From assembly GCF_047948215.1 (NCBI RefSeq), contig NC_134461.1, positions 83,352,103-83,416,102 of the forward strand: a DNA stretch of 64,000 bases, given 5' to 3'. Position numbers and translations under genes: made by a program. This document shows positions 1 to 12,450 of the stretch, piece by piece. The notes below the pieces were generated by a model. It saw nothing but the letters and a program-made list of their open reading frames with translations. It ran no database searches and had not been told where the DNA came from. The stretch's first letter is position 1; each line of letters starts with the position of its first letter. Source of the DNA: Lycorma delicatula. Lineage: Eukaryota > Arthropoda > Insecta > Hemiptera > Fulgoridae.

Positions 1-799
1 CATCTATTTCTAACTAACATGAAGATTATTATCAAAATAAATAGTTTTTCAAAAAGGATAGTGCTACAATCTGCAGTTCAGTAGAAATGACAGTATGTAC
101 TACTTACTAAATATATAACTCTTTTTTAGGATCATTAAAATTAAAACTGTAATTATAATGTACATTTAAAGCATTATAAACAAATAAACATTTTCAAATA
201 AAGATAACTGATGAATTAAATTTAGTTTTTACGAATCTGTATCAAGTTAGTTCAGTTAGTTTATTTTAATGTTTAAAAGTTTTATTAGTTTAGTATCAAG
301 TTAGTTATTACATAACTGTATGGTTGCAAGAAAAACTATGAAAGAAATTTTTTTTTCTAATAGCAGAAATATTCTTCACATTAAATTTAATACATAAGAA
401 TTAATTTTAGAAATTATGTAACTCAATTAATTTAGAAATTAATTGGTGTGCATCTATTCATAAAAAAAAATTATTCCTTTTATGCAAGTTTCCTTTCTAA
501 AAATACATATAATTATATATTTATATTCTGTAATATATATTATATGTTCTGTTATATATACAGAATGTTTCTAAATTGGTGGGCTGGCTATACTTTTTCG
601 GATTCTACTTGTAAAACAGAACAAAAAATATCCTTAGGAAAAATGGCAATTACTTCTTCGTTCTCCCCCTGTCTGTCATTTTATTATTTTTATATAAAAA
701 TTTATATCTCAAGTTTGGATAAACGAATCACATTAATATTTTGTAAGAGTCTCGGTAATAAAGTTTTAAAATTAGCAAAAAATCAGGACTTAAATACCT
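1..799. other. AT-rich intergenic sequence, no gene seen
   Basis: Simple AT-rich sequence. A 125-codon open frame at 448-825 is Tyr/Phe/Ile-rich with no recognisable motif, as expected by chance in AT-rich DNA. A GC-richer patch at 565-700 could be a repeat fragment but was not identified. Confidence 0.4.
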
Positions 800-1090
800 T
801 TGCAAATTACATCTTATTCACCTGACTTGAGTCCCGGCAACTTTTTCTGTTCCCAACTTTTAAAAAAACACCTCAAAGGACACCATTTTGGAACAGTAGA
901 AGATATAAAAAAAAATGTAATCAACCATCTGAAGGATATTTGGGTTTCTGAGTTTCAACACTGCTATGAAGAGTGGGGAAACTGTTTGAAGTGTTGCGTG
1001 GCTTCCCAATGGAACTATATTGAAGGTGATAGAGTCCATTTTTCTGAATTAGTCTCATTACTTTATTTACAGACCTCATATTTCATGTAG
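800..1090 (+). pseudogene. mariner-type transposase, C-terminal fragment
   Basis: An open frame of 96 codons carries YSPDLSPGNFF, LKKHLKGHHFG, VEDIKKNV and LKDI...EFQHCYEEW, the end of the mariner DDE domain. SPDLSP holds the last catalytic Asp region and the rest is the C-terminal tail. The N-terminal DNA-binding part and first two catalytic Asp residues are absent upstream, so this is a truncated relic (about 90 of roughly 345 residues). No terminal inverted repeats were found. Confidence 0.75.
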
Positions 1091-3887
1091 AAATGAGTTA
1101 ATAACTGTGGAGTAAATTTAATTTTTTAAAAAGCTGACAAGTTGTATGTAAAACTGCTAAAAACAAGAAAGTACCTTTTATTTGAATGATTAAATCTATC
1201 CACATTACCAGTATATTATAAGGCAGTGTTTAAAATAATAGCTAATTTAAAATATTATAAATTTCAAAATATCCTTGTTGCACATAAACTTGACTGGCAT
1301 GCAGACAAGATCATCAGAATATACACAAATATAGATATACTAATATACATAAAAACTATTAACATACCTCATTCCCAAAACAAAAATATATTCTGTAACT
1401 CTACATAAGCATTAGTTGACTAAAACCTGCATTCTAATACTGAATAGTAAAATATTCATAAAACCAGTATTACATAAAATCTAATGCTTTCTGTGGGTTT
1501 GGCCCATTTTTTGCTTCCTAGTAAAAAGTTATCTGCAATGTATATTATGTGCTATAGATTGTGTATATGTATAAGCTAGGTATGTATAAGCTAGGTATTT
1601 TATAATGATGAGCTCTTTTATGCGATCTCCAGGGGTTAGAATGTGTTGAGTGTTCTGTAGATTTTAGTTGTACATAGAAGTAGTTTTTTCACCTAGAAAA
1701 CAATACCCTCATTCAATCAAGATCTAACAAAGACAAAACCTAATTAATATCTTTTGTTAATTAAAAATGTATCTTAATCAGTAAAATCTATTTCCTTCAC
1801 GAAAATTATTTTGAACTGCCAGTTTCCTGGTTGTTTAGAATTTGCAATAATCACTGTCCTCATTTCTTCTATATAAAAGTTTACTCCTGCAACAAACCAG
1901 ATCAGTGATTTTTAAGTGTTAAACCTAGAACTGGTAATTTTTTACTTCTTTGGTTGCAGATATTTAAATACATACACTTAGAGGTTTTTTTTTTACGATT
2001 AATTCCCCAAAAAGATCATTGCTTGTGGTTGGGAATATAAAATAGAAATATTTTATTGTATGAAAAAAAATTAAATTAAAAATTTAATTTTATAAAAGTA
2101 CAGTTTTATAAAAGTTTTAGAAAAATTGAAGGGTATCTGGTATCAGAAAAAACAAAAAACTCCCTTCTCATATTTTTATTTGATTTTAAAAAGAAAAGAG
2201 AAATATTTTTTTTTGTTTTTGCATTTTTTATTTTAAAGGTATTACTACTTATTTTTTATCTTTTTCAAATATATATCATGTTAATCTCTAACAAGGAGCC
2301 ACGGCCCCCGTTAGATCCACCAGTAGCACTAATCTGATTTTATTACTTTGTCAATTACTATGATGACATTTATTTGTAAAATCTAAAAATAATAACATAA
2401 TCCTATATATAAAGTTGAAAATTTGTTTGTCTGTCTGTTTGTTTATTTATTTGTATGTTCTTGATTCATGCAAATGAACAAACTGACCAATTACTTTCAA
2501 ATTTGCAAGATACATTCGTGTTTCCCCAGAGAAGGTTTTAAACCATAGTCTGAGACCCTAGGCCTCTTGGGAACAAAGTTGTCAATTAAATATATTAATT
2601 AAAGAATAAAAAAATTAATAATTAATTAAAAATTAAATTAATTCTCTCCCTATGGCAACATAAATAAGTTGTTAAGTTTTCCTCTCATCAATGGCCTTTG
2701 TACTTGCTATGATTAACTGTTCTGTCTTTTGTAATTTAGTTTCTTTTTTAGGTATCTATAAAGCCTGAATACTTTAATTGTTATTTATTAGTGTTATTCT
2801 CATAACCATGAGGGTAATGAACACTGCAGGGGTCCTGGCTAGACTGGAATGATCCCCCAGGGACTGGCAGGAGGACGAGTCACATGCCTGGAGGCATGTG
2901 ACTCAGCCTTAGGTTGGTTCTTGGACTCGCCTATGCTAACTTGAGTCACAGGGGTCCAGAGGATGAAGCCCCTCGCTAGATGGCTGGATGAGCAACCAAC
3001 CAGCTAGTATTTTAAATCATTAAACAAAAATACTGAATTTTAACTCTCAGATCAACAAGAAAATCAAGATAATTTAATATGAATTTATGATGAAAATATA
3101 GATTTTTGTAAGTGAGTATGAAAATGTTATTTAACTAATAGTACCATTTAAGAAAAAAATAGCATTGGAAAATCAATAACTGCCAGCTTCAGAGTTGATT
3201 TGTGTTTAGAATATTTTTGTTCAGTTGTGTATTTGAAATTTAAATGTAATTAAGAGGAGAAATTAATATAGATAATAAAATTGAATAGAGAAATAAATAA
3301 AAGTTACTTCAAAATGTACAAAAAAAAATTTAAAGGTTAATTTAGTAAACAAGATGTTGACTAGAAAAACAATAAATCTGTATATTCAAATGAGTAAGGA
3401 ATCTAAGATCTAAAAATTCTGAATAGTAAGTAATAAAAATTCAAGGAAATATACTGCTACATCAGGGCATTTGTATTAAATATGGTGTAGGAGTAAAACA
3501 GGAAGTTAATCTATCAGGAGTCTGCATAGCATATCAAGTAAGAAAATAAAACTGAAATAAATAGACCATAGTGAACTTACTGGTTTGCTACAGTAGTAAC
3601 ATAAAAGATTTCACAGTAAAACTAGGGTATATTTATAACTATCTAAAAATAAAGAATTGATACTATACTTGAAATATAAAAATATGTATTCATGGAAAAA
3701 TACCACACCATAGGCAAAATCAGTAATTGTCCAATTGTCCTCTGTCAAATTCCAGGCAGGTCTCTAGGCAGAATTTTAGAGTGTTTAACACCCTGGGACC
3801 ATAATGATTGTCTAGGGTATGACATTTGCCCTCAATCCTAGTGCTTAGGTGGTTCACATCGCAAATCTTCACACTAATACCTTGACT
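1091..3887. other. intergenic, AT-rich; a few repeat-like patches
   Basis: No coding region recognised. A GTTTGTCTGTCTGTTTG motif near 2425-2450 and GC-richer stretches at 2290-2330, 2530-2580 and 2820-3000 look like interspersed-repeat material. A perfect hairpin lies at 2877-2904 (listed separately). 1562-1600 contains a short direct repeat (TATGTATAAGCTAGG twice). Confidence 0.35.
2877..2904. repeat. perfect 13-bp inverted repeat (hairpin, 2-nt loop)
   Basis: GAGTCACATGCCT, GG, AGGCATGTGACTC: both arms match exactly. It sits inside a GC-rich patch. Confidence 0.85.
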
Positions 3888-4370
3888 TCATATACCTGTA
3901 GAATAAAACCTCCTTGTCCAGGCCGACAAATGTGGAGGAGCCCAATCGCACTCCACATGCCACTCTTCCATAGCTAACCAAAATGCTTCCGCTCTGGGCA
4001 TTACTTCATGTATTCTTTTCAGCCGAATGCCGAATGACCTTAAGGTCGATTGGCATAAATACGGCAATGACTCCGACTGTCCTGGCACGATATGCTGAAA
4101 CCACTCTAATGGCAACCCACCTCAACAAGGATGTTAGTTTGTTTTTGTTTCTCTTGATAAGGAGGGCATCCGTCCAGCCAGGTGCCGTGTATAACAACAC
4201 GAAGAGTACTACAGAGATTATTCGTCAGATCTTAGGCCGAGGGCCGTGTCTGGTTCTCATAACTTTGAGTAGGTTGTTCATAACTACCTTGGCTTTCTTA
4301 ATGCTCTCATTCAAGTGGCCATTGAAGCGTCCACTTTTTTCGAGGTACACGACTAGTTACTTTTTATAAA
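3888..4370 (-). pseudogene. R1-clade non-LTR retrotransposon fragment A (RT C-terminal part)
   Basis: Reading the minus strand gives NESIKKAKVVMNNLLKVM, then VLLYTAPGWTDALLIKRNKN, ALRVVSAYR-like, and after a frameshift IHEVMPRAEAF and HLSAWTRRFY. This is the region after the RT palm in R1/TRAS-type elements. Several stops and frameshifts break it. It differs in sequence from fragment B next to it, so the two come from different elements. Confidence 0.6.
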
Positions 4371-4559
4371 TTGGTTTGCTTGGTATTTCTCCCGCCACCA
4401 CAACATTCGGTCGCCCTAAAGCACAAGACCGAATGTCTGTGCCACAAACAGCAACTGAGCCTCGAACAGTTTAGCTACCAGTGTCCTAACATAGCTCCTA
4501 GAGCTTACCTAACAGCATCAGTGGACTAAGCGTGGTGCCATTCACCATCGGCTTACGTG

Positions 4560-5930
4560 TCCCAACTAATCACTTGTCATTTATTTTCTAAAATGGGTAG
4601 GCGCACCCTGTCAACTGCTTAAAATATATGACATCCATAATAAAATTTATTTTGTTGAGGTAGCAATTCGCTGCCACACCTAAGTCACTGAATGCCAGCA
4701 AGTTACCTGTCCACCATTTTATAGCTCTTGAAGCCATAATAATTGGCTGGTGATCAGCCATACTCAGGGTTAGCTTCCCACGGCAATGCGGTAAAAGTCT
4801 TTCCCTTAAGCAAACTACGGATGCCGGTTGAACAAAGCAGCCGCATCTAGGAACTCCCACACGGTCTGACAATGCGGCTCTTGCCACATTGTCCAATTTT
4901 GGCTCTTGGCCAATTTTCCCCTTGACCAATAAGTTCCAGTGTGGTCCCGTCTCTGCCCCCTCACCAAGAGCAGGGTAGTCAGACATCAGGTGTTAATTTG
5001 ACTGGACCTCCCCGCATACGCACAACCGAAACAGATATTGGTTCAAATTAACATGGTTGGTGAGCATCCGGGCACCCTTTGCCCTTAAAAACGAGCTGGA
5101 GGCATACTATCCCCCCAAATCCTGTATCCTGATCTTCCCTTAGTCGTGGCATCCCATTCAAGCTGCCATGCTTCCATCTTGAGGCTCTGCAGCCTCTTTC
5201 GCAGGCGAGAGATGGGCAACTGAACGAAATTTAGATCTGATGCATTGTGATCTCCGTTCCGCTCCGGTACAGGTCCGGCTCGAAACCGCATCCCAAATAC
5301 CTCGGCCTCCTGGCCTCTTCACAATCTCCACATGGCTGCTCGAACTTTCACCACTAAATCGATTGGCCTTTCCCAATACGGTGGCAGCCTCGTAGGAGGT
5401 TGTTTTAAAAACACCAGTGTATACAATTAAGACTCTGCGCTGGGCACTCCTTAAATTTTGAACAAGTGCTCTATTCATATCCAACCTATGTGCCCAAACG
5501 GGCGCCACGTAAGAGGTCATGCTTTCGAAGACACCTCGGTACATCATGTACATTTGACGGCCCGACAACCCATAGTCTTTCCGAGCAATCCTCCTTAGTT
5601 TGTGCGTCACTTAGACGGCGTCCGCCGCTACTTGTCTAATGTGGTTGCTAAACAGCAACTTTTCATCAAACAAAACTCCTAGTTACTTATGAAACGACGA
5701 GTTACTTAACGCACCCCAACGTAGCGACCCTGACTCCATTGACCTCAACTCTATGTCCCAGAACTTCCTGCTGCCCATCATCCCCAGACTTATGTGAAGC
5801 CAGACTCATTTTTCTTTGAGCCAGGCGCTTACTCGCTCTATCTCACGTGTAGCTACCTCCTCTATCTCATCTTCCATGCCGCCCGAGACTAGCACCACTA
5901 CAGTCCACTTTGTCGGTAGTGACGGAACTA
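4560..5930 (-). pseudogene. R1-clade non-LTR retrotransposon fragment B (late RT and C-terminal domain)
   Basis: Minus-strand pieces in order from 5930 down: a GGMEDEIEEVATREIERV segment, LGVLFDEKLLFSNHIRQVAA, a 150-codon frame with KLRRIARKDYGLSGRQMYMM and VFESMTSYVAPVWAHRLDMN, then MRFRAGPVPERNGD with KMEAWQLEWDATTKGRSGYR, and finally MSDYPALGEGAE near 4986. This matches the thumb and C-terminal region of R1-like ORF2. Internal stops and shifts make it dead. The catalytic palm (the F/YADD box) is not present here. Confidence 0.7.
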
Positions 5931-5989
5931 ACCCTTAAGAAGGTTCTAGACCCGAGGAGAGAAAGGAACCAAGTCTCCCGGGTCACAAA

Positions 5990-6350
5990 AACAAGAGACC
6001 ATGGTTTCATTTTGGAAGTCGTAAGTGAGCGGCAGGCGAACTAGCTGCTGGAGGCCAACTTTCTGGTGAAGAACAGGTTAAAGGGTCAGTTGCTGGCCAA
6101 GCAGAGGCCACAGATATTGGTGTATGATATACCAAGGGCGACAAGGGTAGAGGACCCCGAAATCCTCAAGGCCGTGCACGGTCAAAATCTGTTACTGAAT
6201 ATGGCCGTCGAAGATTTCCTTCGGAAAACCAAGGTGGTTCGGCAGCTGGAGAGGAAAGAAGCCCCAAAGAGTCACTGGATGTACCCCCCCCCCCGGAAAC
6301 CGAGTCTCAGTCTGTACAATTTCGTGCCATTTGCCTCTAATCATTGAAGC
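5990..6350 (+). pseudogene. ORF1 (gag-like) fragment of an R1-like element, opposite strand
   Basis: Plus-strand frame NFLVKNRLKGQLLAKQRPQI, LVYDIPRATRVEDPEILKAV, and NMAVEDFLRKTKVVRQLERK is the domain preceding the zinc knuckles in ORF1 proteins of R1-like elements. An in-frame TAG lies just upstream and the frame degenerates at a poly-C run near 6285. It is oriented head-to-head with the ORF2 fragment to its left. Confidence 0.55.
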
Positions 6351-8241
6351 AGGGGAAGCCAGGCTTGACTGCATCTCCCTCGGACCCCTACCCAGTGATC
6401 AGGACTCGGTCTTTCGTTTTCCCCTTGTACCTCTTACTTACCCACCCGCTCATCGGAACCGGCCCTCACGGATGGGGGTGTCTGCCCAACCCCTACAATA
6501 AATGCCAGTACCCACGTTGTCACTCTAGAAGATGCAGGACTCACCTGACAACACCCTCCACAGCCCCCCCAGTTGCTTTTATTAATCAGCATGAAACTGA
6601 TCAGATGATCTTGTTAACACTTGAGCTAAATAAAAGCCCACCTCACTATTATTTCTGTTTAACCATGCTTTTAGGTCAACTATAATCTTTTTGTACATGC
6701 CGCCTTATCACCCATGCTCCATTTCTCCTGCGATTCTACGTTAACCCTATCTTTGACCACCTCCTTAGGAACTCCTTCGTACCTCCAGCAATGCTCCTTA
6801 ATCAAAAGATCTATCAGGGGCATCCCTGCCAGAACACAAGCTGCCTTAATTAACTTAGTAAAATAAAAGCTTACCTAAAATGTGTCTATTTGTTTTATAT
6901 TTAATAGAGTTCTAACTGCACTTATATCAGTTGATAATTGTTAATTAAATTATTGATAATGTTCAACTAATAATTATGTCAATTGATTATTTCAAAAACA
7001 ATATGGTTTATTAATAAATGATAATGATCACTTATAAATATTTATTTATTCTTTCAAGTGACTTCAAGTTCATCATCATCATTAGTGATGATGATGATGA
7101 TGATGATGATGAGAGATGAATTTCTGTAATATATGAAAAATTCCAAGCCTGAGTTTACATTACTCCCAGAATCTATCGTATGAAAAGCTTTAGATTTTAC
7201 CACTCTACCATATAGTTTGGTATAGTATTATAATAATACTAAAATGTGTATTTAGTACAAGCTAGCATTAAAAAAACTGTCAATCCTGTTGTTGTTGTAC
7301 ACTGTATTCAATTTTAAAGTTTTGTTATTGGGTTTTATTAAGTGCAGTAATTATGTTATTATTGATTAGTCCAAATATCAGTTGTACCAGTCTAATTTTA
7401 AAAATCATCAATTAGTGAGATAAAAACAATCATATAGATTGTAAAGATCAAGCCTTTAATTTGCATATAACATAAAATACAGATGACTAAGAATGTAGGT
7501 TTGAGACTTGCCATTCAAATATTTAACTGCCTACAGAGCATAATGCATGTGTTCAATAATAGAGAATACTTTTATACAATTCATGACTATTGATAGTCCA
7601 GTACATGAGTACTTCATTCCTAACACACTAAAAGTGCGTTACTAATTCCTAACGATTGGTGAAATGTATATTTTCTTCTTAATTTATGCTATAACTAATG
7701 AACAAAACAATCTTAGAATAAGTAATAGTAGAACAGACAATATTCAGTAATAAGAACATATAATACATACCATCATAAAGCCAATTATAATTTTATGAAC
7801 AATCAGAGATGATATGACAGCCTTGTTTGAAAAATAATAATAGTATTATTTATAATAAGGAAGTGTAATATCTACATAAACTTTATTTTAAAACTGTTAC
7901 TATTGTTGTAATAAGTTCTTATTTTATTATCGAATTTATTTAATTAATATGTGCTTAACTGAAGAAACATTTTAACAATCAAGAAGTACTATCAACATGA
8001 TAAGATGAATGGCTGTTTTACTAATTCAGTGATTCTACTAATAAATTATTTGTAGATAATATTTCGCTGTTCAGTAACTTTCTTAAGCCAAATTCAGAAA
8101 GTACTATAAACATATTCTTTAAAAATCATCAATAAATTTATTCCATTACTAATATTTTTTCAACAACCACTGTAACTAACATCTATATTTAGTATGTTGT
8201 TATTGATTTTTACATTCAATTTAAGTTATTGTGGATTATTT
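6351..8241. other. intergenic; GC-richer TE remnant to about 6850, then AT-rich
   Basis: 6350-6850 keeps the base composition of the R1-like block but no recognisable domain. 6850-8240 is AT-rich with only a trinucleotide repeat at 7071-7113. No gene seen. Confidence 0.35.
7071..7113. repeat. (CAT)n / (GAT)n trinucleotide microsatellite, self-complementary
   Basis: CATCATCATC followed after three bases by about nine GAT units. The two halves are complementary and could fold back. Confidence 0.85.
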
Positions 8242-8472
8242 TTATACTATAATTAAATAAAACATGTTTGTTCTTTCTGTAATATTAATTTTTATTTGGA
8301 TACTCATGGTCTGAATGTCAATCTGATACTTTATTGTCAACAAATGTAAACTTTTATTTAAACAGATGATTGATGTATCATCTGCAAATATGATAGAACT
8401 CCCCAGTAATAAATTACTACTGCAAATTAGAAATTTGTTTCTGTGTACATAGAAATTTGAATTAAGCAACAT
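8242..8472 (-). pseudogene. possible non-LTR reverse transcriptase scrap (FADD box)
   Basis: A 76-codon minus-strand frame contains SSIIFADDTSIICLNKSLHL, which resembles the FADDT(S/A) catalytic box of Jockey/CR1-like reverse transcriptases. Nothing on either side supports it, so it may be a tiny relic. Confidence 0.35.
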
Positions 8473-9954
8473 TAGGCTATAGTGTTTTCAAGTAGACATT
8501 TTATTAAGTTATTATCCAATAATACTAAAAAATACTGTCTGTATTGGATTTTATTATTTATTTGGTTAAACCAAATACGGTTTTTAAGCACAGTGTGTTT
8601 ATAAATGACATTGTACCATATTCAAAAACCACATGCACCATATTCTTGAATGTGATAAAGTGTAGAATTAGATTATTATCCTGCTTCCAGATGTTATATT
8701 TGACTCATTTTTTTTTTTTTGGTTCTCTTAATTTACAGAAAGCTTTAACCAAGGCCTTGAAAAGGCCCAGAAAAAAATTTCCTGGAGCAGCATACCCACT
8801 AATTTTAGCTACAAGCTGCCACTGTTAATCTTGATTTCTTCCTTTTAAATGTAAGCGTTGCAAGCGACAAGGAAGAAGAAACATGCCGTCAAAATATATT
8901 AAAATAGAACAATATTATTTAGACAGATGGAATGAATCTGTGATGAGTGATTGTTGTTGGTTTTTACAAAGAGAAGACTTCTCAGTATTTAAAAGAAAAG
9001 AAAAATAACAGTTAAATAAACAATTTCTGCAAAGTACAGATACAAATTTAATTTCATTTATTTTTGTCACTTCGGACATGATAATAAAGAAATACTTACA
9101 GAGTGATTGTAGTCTATAATGTCACAACTTATAAAACACTGAGATGATAGAGTTAAATTTTTTCTACTATTTTTGAAGGCCTGCAATCAAAAATATATAG
9201 GTGATAGAGAAAACTACTTTAATTTCAACTGCTGGCATAAAAATTGGATAAAGTTCACCAAATTGTGTCTTGGTTCCAAAATTTTTCTTTTAATTTGTAA
9301 ACTACTAAATCATTGAAGTATATATATCAAAACATATGTCTAAAAAAAGATTGCTACACATTCCAGAACAAATATTACATACCCCATTTCCAGCATTCTA
9401 GCAGAAATTTGTTTGTAATGTAGAAAATATTTGCATGCCAACAATGAACTTCCCACAAAAAAATGTACTCACTCTGATTTTTTATTCTACTACTTTTTGC
9501 ACAAAGACAATATGAACAACTAATAACATACATAAACAAAATTAATCCATGTTAAAATTAACAGAATATAAAATAACAGATAAATTTTATCAATGATTGT
9601 AAAAAGTATCCAACAAATGTAGATTTTCAAAATATTTTGGAAACCAATACGGATGATGGACACACACACACATACACACACTCACATACATTCACAACAT
9701 TTCAAATTCACAAATTACCTGTGTTTAGAATTATGACCCACAAACTGCTCAACTCATCCATGATCCTTAAAGACCACATAGAAACTCAATGCTGTAGAAT
9801 ATCTAGCACATACAAATGAGTATAATCATATAGTAAGAAGAGTTCTCTCCTTAATCTATGATATAACACAATACTCATCACTCATTTGCTCACATCACAT
9901 GACATTACTTACTGACTCACACCTACACAAAATCAAATAAAAACAGAAACAAAG
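8473..9954. other. intergenic AT-rich sequence
   Basis: No gene recognised. A (CA)n tract lies at about 9659-9690. The open frame at 8544-8828 has no recognisable motif. Confidence 0.35.
9659..9690. repeat. (CA)n microsatellite, interrupted
   Basis: CACACACACA / TACACACA / CTCACATACA-type dinucleotide run. Confidence 0.8.
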
Positions 9955-10115
9955 AAAAATTTGCTGATCTTCGTGGTAGAGTGGTAGCATCTCAGCCTTT
10001 CATCCAGAGGTCGCATGTTGAATCCTGGTCAGGCAAGGCACTCTTCATACACTACAAAATTCCATTTCCATATCCCATGCTTAAGCTTCAAGCTTATGTG
10101 GCTATATTAACAAGC
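9955..10115 (+). mobile_element. tRNA-derived SINE, family 1 (plus copy)
   Basis: The head has pol III box A (TGGTAGAGTGGTAGCATCTC) and box B (TGTTGAATCC) at the usual tRNA spacing, followed by GTCAGGCAAGGCAC and a non-tRNA tail. A second copy lies on the minus strand at 25061-25217. The 3' boundary is approximate. Confidence 0.7.
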
Positions 10116-10838
10116 AAAAAAAAAATTAAACAAAAAATATTCAACACTAAAAAACTTTAAGAATATAATTCACATACATAAAAAATCTAAATACAATTTA
10201 ACCTTCAGAATAAGATATGAAACAAACCAATTGCATCATTGCATAACTTGTATCATTATAGATATGATGAATCTAATTCCAGTAGTTAAAATATTTTTTG
10301 TACAACAGAATTTTTAGATTCAGTGTAATTATTTATGTAATAATTTTACCAAATGTGTTACCCCAACGATATATATCATCTATTTTATTCTAATCATTTT
10401 CTTCTTCTCCTTTCTCTTATTTTTATCTAGTATCCTGGTTTAGGCCATGGATCATGGACCACTATTTGTTCTGTTCCTCCATCATTCCTTCTCTTTCTCC
10501 TACTTATAATATCTCCCTTAATTATTTCATTTGAAAGTGAGATACGATTCTCCAATTCTTTAATAAAGTGGACAGTCACACAATTGCTGAAATATTAGTT
10601 TTTATTAACATCAAATATTTATACAATTATTAATTCAACAATTTTACATGTAATATTAGGATAGAGTAAAAGTCCCTTTATTACTCCTATTGTCAGATCA
10701 GTATTATTCGTATCTTCGTGAGTTGCTGATTAACAAAAGTTTCAGATTTCTTGTGTGTTGTATAAATAAAAGTTAACAATAATTATTAAACTATTTTGTT
10801 TAGTGAACTTCTGTATATTGGTTACAAATGTTAATTTC
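10116..10838. other. intergenic; no gene seen
   Basis: AT-rich. 10380-10570 is pyrimidine-rich and could be the reverse complement of a non-LTR 3' end, but no motif is clear. Confidence 0.3.
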
Positions 10839-10852
10839 AACCTTACAGTGTA

Positions 10853-11142
10853 CCCACCGGGTTGGTCTAGTGGTTAACACATCTTCCCAAATCAGCTGAT
10901 TTGGAAGTCGAGAGTTACAGCGTTCAAGTCCTAGTAAAGCCAGTTATTTTTACACGGATTTGAATACTAGATCGTGGATACCGGTGTTCTTTAGTGGTTG
11001 GGTTTCAATTAACCACACATCTCAGGAATGGTCGAACTGAGAATGTACAAGACTACACTTCATTTACATTCATACATATCATCTTCATTCATCCTCTGAA
11101 GAATTATCTAAACGGTAGTTACCAGAGGCTAAACAGGAAAAA
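10853..11142 (+). mobile_element. tRNA-derived SINE, family 2, full-length, with 14-bp target-site duplication
   Basis: It starts CCCACCGGGTTGGTCTAGTG with box A (TGGTCTAGTGGTTAAC) and box B (GCGTTCAAGTCC), has a body of about 200 nt, and ends GGCTAAACAGGAAAA. It is flanked by AACCTTACAGTGTA at 10839-10852 and again at 11143-11156, a perfect 14-bp duplication, so the insertion is complete and fairly young. Two minus-strand copies are at 15377-15556 and 21517-21833. Confidence 0.9.
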
Positions 11143-11156
11143 AACCTTACAGTGTA

Positions 11157-11999
11157 ATATTCAGTTGTTATTATTGGATTATTTGGTGAATAATCAAAAA
11201 TGAAAAAGAAACAATCCTACAGGAGAAAGAAAGATAACATGATGAAATATATCTAAAAAAAATGACAAGAAGATGAATATGAAGAGTAAGAAAATGTTAA
11301 GAACAAGGGAAGAATAAAAAAATAAGAAAATATGATAAATGTAAAGAGGAAGAGTTAAAATCAAACAAAAATAAAAATATTAAGAGAGGATGATGAATAT
11401 AAAACAGAGAAAATTTGAAAACTAGAAAACATGAACACAAATTAAGATCAGAAAAATTACATCAAACCAAAGAGCAATTAATTAGTTGAAAAGAAAGAAC
11501 AAACGAAATGATGATAAACTCAACCTACGGAATATATTGTCTGACAATATCAGAGGAGTAATGAACTAAAAGATAGAATTTTTTGAAATTTATTAAAGAT
11601 CCGGCATGAATGTCTCAGTATATATGTTGTTCTTGTGAAGGTCTATTTTTCAGTCACTCTGTAGTTAAGGTTAACTAGATAAATTTAAACAGAAATTAAA
11701 CTAGAAAATCTAAAAATAATACAATTCTAATTTATAATTTTCAATTAATATTATTAAATAATCAGATGTTTCACCAAATCTATTACATATACAAATATAT
11801 ATTAATGCCTATTAAATTGCATATACACATTTTTAAAAGTACATAAAATTTTATTTTGCTAATAACTTATGATTTTTTTTCATACTTTTTTATTGTTATT
11901 ATTCAGTAATTATTTATTATAAACACTTTTTTACAATCACGGTTAATTATTATTAATAAATCAATATATTTAAATTAAAAAGAAAAGTTAAAAAAGGAG
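11157..11999. other. intergenic, purine-rich then AT-rich
   Basis: 11200-11500 is strongly A/G-rich (AAGAAGAT-type) without a frame. No gene recognised. Confidence 0.35.
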
Positions 12000-12450
12000 A
12001 TGAAGTCTGATTTGAACCAATGTGCCTTCCTTTGTAAGATCCAAATATTTCATTAATTAAAATTTTATTTGGCTATAACTCTGGAACCAATGAAAATAAG
12101 TACCTCTTATGATATATCGTCGACTCAATGACGGGGGGTTATTACAGCAGTTAAGAAAACTTCCAAATGTTTTTGGATTTTGGGCTTTTTTGACACTTTT
12201 GGTTCAGTCAATTGCAATTAAAAGGGGAGGTCCAGAACTAGATGTTACAACAGCCCTACATCCAAAATTCGACATCCTACGGCTAATTTTTTTTGTGTTA
12301 TGTGACATACACAAGTACATATATACAGATGTCACCCCGAAACTAGTCAAAATGGATTCAGGGATGATCAAAATGGATATTTCCATTGAAATCTGAAAAC
12401 CGAAACTTTTCGCGATCACAATACTTCCTTTACTTCTTACAAGTAAAAAT
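12000..12450. repeat. interspersed repeat, unclassified (likely non-autonomous TE)
   Basis: A GC-richer block with sharp edges, containing GGGAGGTCCAGAACTAGATG, CACCCCGAAACTAGTCAAAA and, at its right end, TCGCGATCACAATACTTCCT. Open frames across it on both strands have no protein motif. The composition contrast suggests a repeat family; classification needs other genomic copies. Confidence 0.4.

Noticed and set aside
448..825. 125-codon open frame
   Set aside because: Tyr/Phe/Ile-rich, no domain; expected by chance in AT-rich sequence.
2400..2910. Helitron with 3' hairpin
   Set aside because: A hairpin and a TCCTATATATAAA-like start are visible, but no CTRR end lies at the right distance after the hairpin and no Rep/helicase coding is present.
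9955..10030. Possible functional tRNA gene
   Set aside because: Box A and box B are present, but there is no clean cloverleaf or discriminator end and a second copy exists at 25061; a SINE explains it better.
10853..10930. Possible functional tRNA gene
   Set aside because: The tRNA-like head continues into a 290-bp element with 14-bp target duplication, so it is a SINE.
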